Shown one piece after another: positions 1-6,600 of a DNA stretch of 8,896 nt. The stretch is from JBOFLG01 sp051657745 (GTDB lineage: Bacteria; Actinomycetota; Actinomycetes; Actinomycetales; Dermatophilaceae). Where the stretch lies: the NCBI GenBank assembly GCA_051657745.1, contig JBOFLG010000211.1, forward strand, positions 1 to 8,896, given 5' to 3'. Within the stretch, counting starts at the first letter, position 1. Every line of letters starts with the position of its first letter. The notes below the pieces were generated by a model. It saw nothing but the letters and a program-made list of their open reading frames with translations, made no database searches and was not told the DNA's origin. A program made the position numbers and the translations under genes.

Positions 1-58
1 GTGGTTCCTCTCTCTCTAAATATATGGTGATTTCAGTTCGTTGTCGCCTAGTTCAGGG
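1..58 (-). promoter_or_regulatory. Spacer with probable ribosome binding site of an off-window minus-strand gene
   Basis: Downstream of the esx stop codon the minus strand runs through an AT-richer spacer and ends in a purine tract, GAGAGAGAGGAACCAC, whose AGGA core is at about bases 6-9. This is spaced so that a start codon would fall just beyond base 1. WXG100 genes usually sit in tandem pairs, so a partner Esx gene is the natural candidate; that is inference, because no coding base of it is visible. I see no convincing terminator hairpin here, which is consistent with co-transcription. Confidence 0.4.
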
Positions 59-412
59 CTACGCTGTGCCGCCGGCACCAGCGAGCTGGCTCACGATCAC
101 ATCGGATGCCGCGTTACCGTCGGTCGTGGCCTTGGCGGCCACCTCGGAGTCGTTCGCCCAGGTTTCGGTCGAGTAGGTACCAAGGAACGTATTGCGAGCA
201 AGCACCACATTCATCATCTTGCTGACGGCGCCGTTGATCTCCATCAGCGCTGCGGTCTGCTGGCTACCCCAGGAGCCGATGATGGCGCCAGCGACACCGG
301 CGGCGGAGCCGTCGATAGCCGTACTGATCTGGTTCAACGAGGTGACCACTTCGGTGCCCTGCTGGATACGCTGGTCGAAACCGGCTTGGGTAAAGGCAAT
401 GTCGCCCGCCAT
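59..412 (-). CDS. WXG100-like (ESAT-6/Esx family) T7SS small protein
   Basis: This encodes 117 residues from ATG (410-412) to TAG (59-61). The start is set by an excellent ribosome binding site, AAGGAGG with its AGGAGG core at 420-425, seven bases upstream; an in-frame ATG at 481 lacks such a site. The protein is small and mostly helical in composition. Helix 1 (about residues 5-42) leads to a turn at IIGSWGSQQ (W48), then helix 2 (about 51-113). The Trp in the turn at this position is the WXG100 signature, but the motif reads W-G-S rather than W-x-G. The canonical C-terminal YxxxD/E signal is not visible: Y80 is not followed by an acidic residue four positions on. There is no signal peptide or membrane segment. 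WXG100 proteins form dimers of helical hairpins that are exported by the EccBCD machine. Its position downstream of eccD-eccB supports a role as substrate or co-substrate. The WXG100-like assignment is fairly secure; whether it behaves like EsxA, EsxB or a PE-type partner is unknown. Confidence 0.8.
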   Translation of the reverse strand: MAGDIAFTQAGFDQRIQQGTEVVTSLNQISTAIDGSAAGVAGAIIGSWGSQQTAALMEINGAVSKMMNVVLARNTFLGTYSTETWANDSEVAAKATTDGNAASDVIVSQLAGAGGTA

Positions 413-419
413 GGCTGGC

Positions 420-425
420 CCTCCT
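420..425 (-). promoter_or_regulatory. Ribosome binding site of the WXG100-like gene
   Basis: AGGAGG on the minus strand lies seven bases before the ATG at 410-412. It decides in favour of the 117-residue start over the upstream in-frame ATG at 481. It is the strongest Shine-Dalgarno match in the window, which fits high expression of a small secreted protein. Confidence 0.8.
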
Positions 426-468
426 TCTCTGTCGGGCTCCGGAACGGGTTCCCAGAGCGCCACGTTTC

Positions 469-487
469 GGATCAGTTCCACTGATCC
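469..487. promoter_or_regulatory. Perfect 19-bp inverted repeat in the esx leader
   Basis: GGATCAGTTCCACTGATCC is made of two perfectly complementary 8-base arms (469-476 and 480-487) around three bases. It ends 56 bases upstream of the WXG100-like start and 125 bases downstream of the eccB stop. It could be a dimeric repressor or activator operator, or, if transcribed, a tight hairpin in the 5' leader. A weak -10-like TATCAT lies upstream on the minus strand at 517-522, with only a poor -35 (GGAAAA, 540-545). If that promoter is real, the palindrome sits about 25-40 bases into the transcript. Role inferred. Confidence 0.5.
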
Positions 488-516
488 ATGCTCACCTTAG
501 AGCGGGTTTCGAAAGG

Positions 517-545
517 ATGATAAGAGGTTGTCACCGGGGTTTTCC
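517..545 (-). promoter_or_regulatory. Weak candidate promoter for the WXG100-like gene
   Basis: On the minus strand TATCAT (517-522) is preceded at 17-base spacing by GGAAAA (540-545). The -10 is acceptable but the -35 is far from consensus, so this is only a candidate. Its position after the eccB hairpin and before the palindrome is where a separate esx promoter would be expected. Confidence 0.2.
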
Positions 546-575
546 TTGGGCTTTCGGTGCCGTGCTGGAGCGCGC

Positions 576-606
576 CTGGCCGCATCGGCGTCGATGGCGC
601 GGCCAG
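576..606 (-). terminator. Strong hairpin after eccB (terminator or attenuator)
   Basis: CTGGCCGC (576-583) and GCGGCCAG (599-606) are perfect 8-base complementary arms. The 15-base loop can pair further (ATCG 584-587 with CGAT 592-595). The hairpin begins six bases past the eccB TGA on the minus strand. There is no T-tract after it, so it is not a classical intrinsic terminator, but actinobacterial terminators often lack one. It could separate eccDB from esx transcription, reduce read-through, or stabilise the 3' end of the eccDB message. Confidence 0.5.
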
Positions 607-612
607 CCCGGT

Positions 613-2043
613 TCACGGCAGCGGAGTCGGCCGTGCCGCCCGGGCCGGGTCCAGCGCAGGCCCGGACGGGACCCGGTCGACGAGGGCGGACGGCATCGTC
701 ACCAACTCGCTACTCCCGTAACCCAACAGCTGCACGGCGTCCACCCCGGGGATGCCGTAGCGCACGCCATCGTCGGTGACCAGGGACAACACCCCCGAGT
801 CGGCGTCGGCCGACGTGGACGCCTCCACCAAAACCGCCCGGCCGGGCGGGACCACGACGTCATCCACCCACCGGGACCCGGTCGGCGGGGTCGACCCCCC
901 GGCCCGCCCGGTCGGCAACCCGCCGACATCGACGCGAAACCGCAGCGGCTCGCCGCGGCCACCGAAGATAGCGCACACTCCGGCGTCGCTCCGCGGCGCC
1001 ACCAGGTCGGGTAGCCGGGCCGGAACCGACAGCCCGTCCGGGCTTCCTCCGGAGGCGTTTCGCGCGGTCTCTCGCGGGGCGTTCGCCACGTCGCCGGGGC
1101 TGACATCGACAAATCCAGGGGTGCCGCCGGGGTACGCCGCTCGAGCGCCCGATGACCCCACAGTCACGGCCGCCAGCAACGGGGTCACCGGGCGCAGCGA
1201 TCGACGGAGCACGAGATAGAACTCTTCGGTCCCAGCCTGGCTACGCACCCGGAGTACCTGACCCACCAGCGCGTCAGCCACGGCCTGCGACGGAGAGCCA
1301 GCGCCATCGATCAACGGAGCCGCGATGTCCGGCCCGCGGGGAAGTGTCTCCAGCCAGACGTCATCCACGACCTGTCGCGGACGTTGGGTGAGGGCCAGCG
1401 CCTCGAGCACGCCACCGGCGAGGGCGTACCGGCGCCCCTGCCAGACCAGATAGACCGCACGCGTCTCCGCGTTCTGCGCCAACATCCCCCGATCAGTGAG
1501 TCCGGTGCCGCTCGCGGGCTCCTGCCCCACGAGCAGGGTCGTTCGCGTCCCGGTGGTGACATCACCCCCGGTCATCGGCGTCGAGCACAGGCTCCACGAG
1601 CCACGCACCATGTCCTTCTTGGCGGGCAGTGAGTCAGGAAGCCCGAGGATGCCGAGCATCCGGCCCCGTGGCACGCCGGCGAGCGAGCGGGCCGAGACGG
1701 CCTGGGGTGGCTTCCCGGCATCCGCAACGAGGCGGGCGGAAGTGAAATTCGCCATCGGATACAGAATGGAGTCGCGGTAGACGAACACCGCTCCGGTGTC
1801 TTTCTCCACGACCATTCCTCCCTCGACCCGCCAGGATTTGCTCCCCCCGGGGCGCAGCAGCCCATACACGCCGGCGCCGGCCATGATGACGATCAACGCC
1901 ATTGCGCCGACGAACATCGTGGTTCCACCCCGGCGGAACGGAGAGCGAATCGGGTCAGTGTCGCGGGTGACGAAGGCCGACACCATGCGTTGCAGCAGAA
2001 ACTGATACGAGTGCAGGCGGTCACGCCGGTTGGGGGGCGCCAT
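613..2043 (-). CDS. eccB: Type VII secretion protein EccB
   Basis: EccB is a core subunit of the T7SS membrane complex, with one membrane anchor and a large extracytoplasmic domain. This 476-residue protein has the usual family length. It opens with the typical cytosolic segment RRDRLHSYQFLLQRMVSAFV (residues 6-25), then a single membrane helix at about 43-63, then the folded extracytoplasmic domain with its repeated beta-rich modules. Cys153 and Cys357 are placed like the pair that forms the conserved disulfide in mycobacterial EccB. The C-terminus (about 450-476) is Pro/Ala-rich. The start is the ATG at 2041-2043, six bases after the eccD stop; a G-rich stretch (GGCGGGGTAGG) within the end of eccD is a weak ribosome binding site, so translational coupling to eccD is likely. 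The gene ends in TGA at 613-615, followed at once by a strong hairpin. Identification is confident from the N-terminal signature and overall architecture. Confidence 0.96.
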   Translation of the reverse strand: MAPPNRRDRLHSYQFLLQRMVSAFVTRDTDPIRSPFRRGGTTMFVGAMALIVIMAGAGVYGLLRPGGSKSWRVEGGMVVEKDTGAVFVYRDSILYPMANFTSARLVADAGKPPQAVSARSLAGVPRGRMLGILGLPDSLPAKKDMVRGSWSLCSTPMTGGDVTTGTRTTLLVGQEPASGTGLTDRGMLAQNAETRAVYLVWQGRRYALAGGVLEALALTQRPRQVVDDVWLETLPRGPDIAAPLIDGAGSPSQAVADALVGQVLRVRSQAGTEEFYLVLRRSLRPVTPLLAAVTVGSSGARAAYPGGTPGFVDVSPGDVANAPRETARNASGGSPDGLSVPARLPDLVAPRSDAGVCAIFGGRGEPLRFRVDVGGLPTGRAGGSTPPTGSRWVDDVVVPPGRAVLVEASTSADADSGVLSLVTDDGVRYGIPGVDAVQLLGYGSSELVTMPSALVDRVPSGPALDPARAARPTPLP

Positions 2044-2049
2044 CGTGGC

Positions 2050-3495
2050 CTACCCCGCCAAGCCGCGGGCGAAGGCGTACAGACCCACCACGCTGCCGGC
2101 GAGGGGGAGCACGCTGATGACGAGGGCCATCTCGAGCAACTCGGCACCCCGCGAGACGTACGGGGACGGCTTGGCCTTGCCGGCTCGCTCCGCCACCCGC
2201 AGCATCGCGACCGTGACAAGCAGCACCAGCACCACACCTACGAGAAGACCGCCGAGCCCCGCCGACCACACCGGCAGCGCGGTCAGCAGGCCCAGCCCGC
2301 CCACCGTCGTCACTGCGAGGAGCGGCGCCTTGTGCCGCACCGTGGGGAACAGCCCCGAGCGCAGCCCGTACGTTGCGGCTACGACCAGTGCCAACACCGG
2401 TGCGGCGACCCCACCGTGCTGGAACAGCAGCACCACGCAGGCGCCGGTGGCGACCGCGGCCCCCGAGAGGAACCCGGTCAGCAACTCGTCGGCCCGCACC
2501 ACCGCCGAGCGGATCATCGCCGGGTCCGGGCGGGCCTGGTCAGCAAGTAGTTCGTCAGCGGTCTCCGGCAGTGTCGGCACCGGCACCCGCCCCAGGCGCA
2601 TTGCCACCAACGGGAAGACCGCCAGCAGGCCCGTCAGCACCGCGACCACGACCGCCGCCGTCGCACCCGGGGACAGGCCGGTGATGCCGAGGACCGCCAT
2701 CCCCAGCGCGGCCGCGCCGAGCACGGCGCCGGCGCTCCAGAGCCGGGTGCCGCAGGCCACCCCGGCATACGCGGCAAGCGACCCGACGAGCAACGCCGTG
2801 GAGCCGGCGAGCAGATCAACGACATCCACCTGCAGCAGCGGCGTCGCCGGCGGCGACGACACCAGCAGGCCGCCGACGACACCATGGGCCACCCCGGCGG
2901 CGGCGACCACCGCCCCGCCGCCACTGTCGGCCAGGGCGCGGGCGAGCACCGACCCGGCAGCCACCAGCACGATGCCGGCGACCAGCAGCTCGACCCCCAC
3001 CACGGCATGCGGCACCGGAGCAGACAACTCCAGCACCAAGCCCCAGGCGAGGGCCACCGCCGCGACCGTCAGGGCAGCCACCCTGGTGGCGTTCGCGTTC
3101 CAGCTGAGCAGCCGACCCTTGCCGCTCTGCGCAATCGCCTCGACCACGTCGTCGTAGTCGACCTCCGGCCAGTCGTCCGCGCCGGGCACGAGATAGAGCC
3201 GCTGCCCGTCCCGGACATCCTGGGTGTCCAGGCTCTCCTCAGAGTCCAGCGCGGTACCCGTCTCGGTGCGCAGCTGCCAGCCGCCATGCTGCTCACCGTC
3301 GTCGGCGAGGGTGTCGCCGGCACGAGCGATCAGCCCGGGCAGCAACTCGGCCACGCGAGCGTGCGCGGGCACGGCGACGTCGAGCCGACGGTCCGGGGCG
3401 ACCACGGTCACCCTGGCCAGTTCGGGCCTGGGGGCCTCGCCGAGGGACGCGCCCTCCGGGGACAGCGCCGCGGGGGCGGCCATCTGAATGCTCAT
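2050..3495 (-). CDS. eccD: Type VII secretion integral membrane protein EccD
   Basis: EccD is the most hydrophobic T7SS core protein; two copies per protomer form the membrane vestibule of ESX complexes. The 481-residue product has an N-terminal ubiquitin-like (YukD-type) cytosolic domain at about residues 25-105, starting with LARVTVVAPDRRLDVAVP. A linker at about 106-136 follows, then roughly eleven hydrophobic segments between 137 and 476. A longer cytosolic loop (about 300-340, RVPVPTLPETADELL) lies after the sixth; LGRVPVPTLP-type loops are typical of the family. The start is the ATG at 3493-3495, with AGGAG (3506-3510) ten bases upstream. Reading could extend in frame to 3960, but that would overlap eccC on the other strand and gives unconvincing sequence. 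A second in-frame ATG at 3481-3483 is too far from the ribosome binding site. eccD heads the leftward eccD-eccB unit and is divergent from eccC. Confidence 0.95.
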   Translation of the reverse strand: MSIQMAAPAALSPEGASLGEAPRPELARVTVVAPDRRLDVAVPAHARVAELLPGLIARAGDTLADDGEQHGGWQLRTETGTALDSEESLDTQDVRDGQRLYLVPGADDWPEVDYDDVVEAIAQSGKGRLLSWNANATRVAALTVAAVALAWGLVLELSAPVPHAVVGVELLVAGIVLVAAGSVLARALADSGGGAVVAAAGVAHGVVGGLLVSSPPATPLLQVDVVDLLAGSTALLVGSLAAYAGVACGTRLWSAGAVLGAAALGMAVLGITGLSPGATAAVVVAVLTGLLAVFPLVAMRLGRVPVPTLPETADELLADQARPDPAMIRSAVVRADELLTGFLSGAAVATGACVVLLFQHGGVAAPVLALVVAATYGLRSGLFPTVRHKAPLLAVTTVGGLGLLTALPVWSAGLGGLLVGVVLVLLVTVAMLRVAERAGKAKPSPYVSRGAELLEMALVISVLPLAGSVVGLYAFARGLAG

Positions 3496-3564
3496 GCCGG
3501 TCACTCTCCTGACGCGCCTCGAGCGGCTGCACTTTTCCTTGGTACGCCCCAGGATTCGTTGGGC

Positions 3565-3590
3565 CGACACCGACAACGTACGTAGTGTCG
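3565..3590. repeat. Inverted repeat CGACAC-N14-GTGTCG with nested ACGTACGT
   Basis: Perfect 6-base arms lie 14 bases apart, one to two turns of the helix between arm centres, around an 8-base palindrome at 3576-3583 whose centre is offset by two bases. Placed between divergent eccD and eccC, it is a candidate operator able to control both directions. Short arms in GC-rich DNA can arise by chance, so confidence is limited. Confidence 0.4.
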
Positions 3591-3600
3591 CCACCAGTGG

Positions 3601-3616
3601 CCCCGGCGTACCGGGG
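3601..3616 (+). other. GC hairpin in the eccC leader
   Basis: CCCCGG (3601-3606) and CCGGGG (3611-3616) pair perfectly around a CGTA loop. The hairpin ends 14 bases before the eccC ribosome binding site at 3631. In an RNA it would be a very stable short stem in the eccC 5' leader and may tune translation or transcript stability. Function is inferred only. Confidence 0.4.
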
Positions 3617-3630
3617 GAACTCCCAGTCGG

Positions 3631-3636
3631 AAGGAG
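3631..3636 (+). promoter_or_regulatory. Ribosome binding site of eccC
   Basis: AAGGAG lies seven bases before the ATG at 3644 and only four before the overlapping GTG at 3641, so it favours the ATG. It rules out the in-frame upstream extension from 3488, which would run through the divergent control region. Confidence 0.75.
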
Positions 3637-3643
3637 CCGAGTG

Positions 3644-6600
3644 ATGTCGACGGTTGTCGTCAAGCGCGTGGCCCGTCGCGCCGGGCCCGAGGTGAAGGCG
3701 GGCGAGGTCACCCTGGAGCCACCACCGGAGATCCCGCCGCCGTCCTCGCAGCGGTGGATGCAGATGCTGATGATCGTGCCGATGATCGCCGGTGCGGCGG
3801 CGATGGCACTGATGATGTCCGGGCGGAGCGGCGGCATGCTGATGTACGTCGCCGGCGGCCTCTTCGGCGTCTCGATGCTCGGCATGATCCTGGTCCAGAT
3901 CGTCAACCAGGGTGGGGGCCCCAGCAAGCTCGAAATGGCGCTCACCCGAAGGGAATTCATGCGTCAGCTGGCGCAGCAACGCCGGGCGGTACGCAGCACC
4001 GCCCGGGATCAGCGCCGCGCCGCGTCGTACCGTCATCCGGCGCCGGATCGGCTGTGGGCCACGGCCGCCAGTTTCCGGCTGTGGGAGCGCCGCTCGGACG
4101 ACCCCGACTTTGGTGTGCTCCGCCTCGGCCTGGGGCCCCAGCAGTTGGCCACGCGGATCGTGCCGCCCGAGACCAAGCCGGTCGAGGACCTGGAGCCGCT
4201 GTGCGCGCTCGCGCTGCGCCAGTTCGTCTCGACCTACTCGGTGGTGCCGGATCTGCCCATCGCCCTGTCGCTGCGTGGGTTCGGCCGCCTCCACCTCGGC
4301 GGCGACCCCGACCGGCGGCGGGCTCTGGTGCGGGCGCTGCTCGCTCAGGCTGTCACCTTCCACTCCCCGGACGACCTGCTCGTGGCCGTCTGTGCCGGCC
4401 GGCGGCAGCGGGCCGACTGGGAGTGGGTCAAGTGGTTGCCGCACAACCAGCATCCGACCAAACTCGACGCGCTCGGCCCGCTGCGTCTGCACGCCGCGAC
4501 CGTGACCGGTCTCGAGGCAATGCTCGAGGACGTGCTGTCGAGCCGGCCTCGGTTCTCCACCGCGACACCGCCGCCGACCGGGCAGCACGTCATCGTCGTG
4601 CTCGATGGCGGAAACACCGCCGGCTCGGACCACCTGATGACCGACGGCGGGATCGCCGGTGTCACGCTGGTCGACCTCACCAGCCCCGAGCCCCGGATGG
4701 TGGAGCCGGAGTCGGTGCTGCTGACCCTGTCCGACCCGGTGTCCTCGGGCGCCCCCACCGGCGTCGACCGCACCGGCCCCGTCGGCGGCCCCACCACCGC
4801 CGGCAGTCCGGGACGCCGCGGTGGGCAGGATGCCGGCGGTAGCCCGGGGCAGGACGATGTCGAGCTCGTCGTCACTACCAGCGTGGGTCGGGAGGTCATG
4901 GGCCGGCCCGACTCCCTGGGGCCCGAGAGTGCCGAGGCACTGGCGCGGCAGTTGTCCCCGTTGCGGCTCTCCGCCGCCTCGCGCGCGGCCGGAGGGTCGC
5001 TCACGGTCGCCCTCGGCCTGACCGACCTGTTGGGGATCACCGACCCCCGCGCCCTCGACACCGCCGTCGGGTGGGCGGTCCGCCCCAACCGAGACCGGCT
5101 GCGAGTGCCGATCGGGGTCGGCCCCGACGGTCAGCCCGTCGACCTCGACCTCAAGGAGTCCGCCCAGGACGGCATGGGGCCGCACGGGCTGCTCATCGGC
5201 GCAACGGGTTCCGGCAAGAGCGAACTGTTGCGCACCCTCGTGCTCGGCCTTGCCGTCACCCACGACCCCGAGACGCTTAACCTCGTGCTCGTCGACTTCA
5301 AGGGGGGTGCGACGTTCACTCAGCTCGACCGGCTCCCGCACACCAGCGCGGTGATCACCAACCTGGCCGACGAGTTGTCCCTGGTAGACCGGATGACGGA
5401 CGCCATCAACGGTGAATTGGTGCGCCGACAGGAACTCCTGCGTCGCGCGGGCAACTTTGTCTCCCAACGGGACTACGAGAAGGCCCGCGCCGCGGGTGCC
5501 CCGCTCGACCCGCTGCCGAGCCTGATGGTCGTGGTCGACGAGTTCTCCGAGTTGCTCACCGCCAAGCCCGACTTCATCGACATGTTCGTCCAGATCGGCC
5601 GGGTCGGCCGCTCGCTGGGGGTGCACCTGCTGCTGGCCTCGCAGCGGCTGGAGGAAGGGCGGCTGCGAGGGCTGGAGACGCACCTGTCGTACCGCATCGG
5701 GCTGCGGACGTTCTCCGCGTCCGAGAGCCGCACAGTGCTCGGCGTCCCGGACGCCTACGAGTTGCCGCGGGCTCCCGGGCACGGGTATCTCAAGACCGGT
5801 ACCGACGGGCTGGTCCGACTGAAGACGTCGTACGTCTCCGGCACCTACCGCGACACCTCCCGGCCGGTGCAGCAGGAGGTCAGCCGGGAACAGATCGTCG
5901 ACTTCACCACCGCCTATGTCGCCGACAATGAGGCCGTCGATTCGCCGGAGACGGACGCCGCCGAGGACGCGGCATCGACCGACGACCCGCTTGCCCAGAC
6001 GCTGCTCGACGTCCTGGTCGGCCGGCTCGAGGGCCGGGGGACTCCCGCTCACCGGGTGTGGCTTCCACCCCTCGACGTCCCCCCCACGCTTGATGAGTTG
6101 CTGCCGAACCTGCAGGTGGACCGGATCCGCGGCCTGACCGCGACCCCCGGCGCCCGAGCGGGTTCGCTGCGCACCACGATCGGCGTGGTCGACAAGCCGC
6201 TGGAGCAGCAGCGGGAACCGCTCACGGTCGACCTCGCGTCGGCATCCGGGCATTTTCTCGTCGTCGGTGGGCCACACAGCGGCAAGAGCACGATGCTCCG
6301 CACGCTGATCTGCTCGTTCGCCCTGACTCACACGCCCGAGGAGATGCAGTTTTACCTCCTCGACTTCGGCGGTGGTTCGCTGATGTCGCTGCGCGGCCTG
6401 CCACACGTGGGGAGCGGCGCCACCAGGATGGAGGCGGATGCCGTCCGGCGCACCGTCGGTGAGTTGTCGGCATTGCTGGCCTGGCGTGAACACCTCTTCG
6501 CCAGCCACGGCATCGACGGCATGGCCGGCTACCGGCGGGCCAAGGCCGAGGGCCGTTTCGACGAGGACCCCTACGGCGACGTCTGTCTCGTCGTTGACGG

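Larger units (their letters stand above)
3496..3643. promoter_or_regulatory. Divergent eccD/eccC intergenic control region
   Basis: These 148 bases separate two outward-reading genes and so should carry promoters for both. They contain the eccD ribosome binding site (AGGAG, minus strand, 3506-3510) and the eccC site (AAGGAG, 3631-3636). In the middle are an inverted repeat CGACAC (3565-3570) and GTGTCG (3585-3590), with a nested palindrome ACGTACGT (3576-3583), and a hairpin at 3601-3616. A weak plus-strand promoter match is TTGGGC (3559-3564), 18 bases, TAGTGT (3583-3588), which would overlap the inverted repeat. No good minus-strand promoter stands out. The promoter calls are tentative; the region's regulatory role is a safe inference from the gene orientation. 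Confidence 0.6.

Noticed and set aside
413..481. Extension of the WXG100-like gene to an upstream ATG
   Set aside because: It would add 23 residues unlike the family, including the translated ribosome binding site region, and the upstream ATG lies inside the palindrome with no site of its own.
41..484. Plus-strand frames opposite the WXG100-like gene
   Set aside because: The minus-strand gene has a strong ribosome binding site and a recognisable fold; these frames do not.
2030..3157. Plus-strand open frame opposite eccD
   Set aside because: The product is Thr/Ser/Ala/Pro-rich low-complexity sequence antisense to a clear membrane protein gene, and it has no ribosome binding site of note.
3488..3643. 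N-terminal extension of eccC from 3488
   Set aside because: It overlaps the eccD start and the intergenic region; the MSTVVVKR start with AAGGAG matches the family.
3496..3960. N-terminal extension of eccD to an upstream start
   Set aside because: It would run through the divergent control region and 317 bases of eccC coding sequence. The ATG at 3493-3495 has a good AGGAG and gives a normal EccD N-terminus.
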